Shown here in pieces: positions 14,231 to 14,257 of a DNA stretch of 14,257 bases. A program made the position numbers and the translations under genes. The notes beneath the pieces were generated by a model that had not been told where the DNA came from, did not search any database, and was given only the letters and a program-made list of their open reading frames with translations. Every line of letters begins with the position of its first letter. Positions within the stretch are counted from its first letter, which is position 1. This DNA is from Gammaproteobacteria bacterium (lineage in GTDB: Bacteria > Pseudomonadota > Gammaproteobacteria > UBA6429 > Thiohalophilaceae), in assembly GCA_003233255.1 (NCBI GenBank), contig QILH01000233.1, positions 1 through 14,257 of the forward strand, read 5' to 3'.

Positions 14231-14257
14231 TTTATAAACCGTCCACACTTGTTATGG

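Overview
The window looks like a chromosomal segment of a chemolithoautotrophic gammaproteobacterium, probably a sulfur oxidiser. The evidence is a form IA RuBisCO followed by an alpha-carboxysome scaffold gene in the Halothiobacillus-type order, a typical proteobacterial uvrD, and a divergently transcribed cbbR. I cannot name the genus from sequence alone.

Positions 1-8224 are one minus-strand CO2-concentrating and CO2-fixing block. In transcription order it holds csoS1D (tandem-BMC shell protein), a Nudix hydrolase 3 bases after it, a SulP-family anion transporter (candidate bicarbonate importer), a small RuBisCO-small-subunit-like protein, cbbL, cbbS and csoS2. CsoS2 reads to the window edge and ends in the family's C-terminal signature, so only its stop codon is missing; the remaining shell genes and carbonic anhydrase should lie beyond position 1. 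cbbR (8918-10006, plus) faces away from the block across a 693-base intergenic region rich in dyads. A dyad type ATAnA-N6-TnTAT occurs there and twice upstream of cbbL, so it is a candidate site for CbbR or another shared regulator.

Positions 10139-14257 are ordinary flanking chromosome: uvrD (minus), a secreted TPR protein (plus), a REP-like palindromic repeat between convergent genes, doxX and its probable regulator marR (both minus) with shared GTACTAA-type boxes, and a poorly supported small membrane ORF with direct repeats and a terminator-like hairpin.

The most unusual item is the 148-residue protein at 4555-5001. It aligns by hand without a gap to the CbbS encoded 2 kb away, sharing 15 of 79 positions including the Trp, Glu-His, Ala-Cys, Pro and Ile-Arg signature residues. 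It lacks the CbbS residues reported to contact CsoS2 and carries a basic C-terminal tail. A free-standing small-subunit-like protein in an alpha-carboxysome locus is, as far as I know, undescribed. Next in interest are a canonical -1 frameshift heptamer in csoS2 that would give a short CsoS2A form, the tight csoS1D-Nudix pairing, and a Lys/Ser-rich tail on CbbR.
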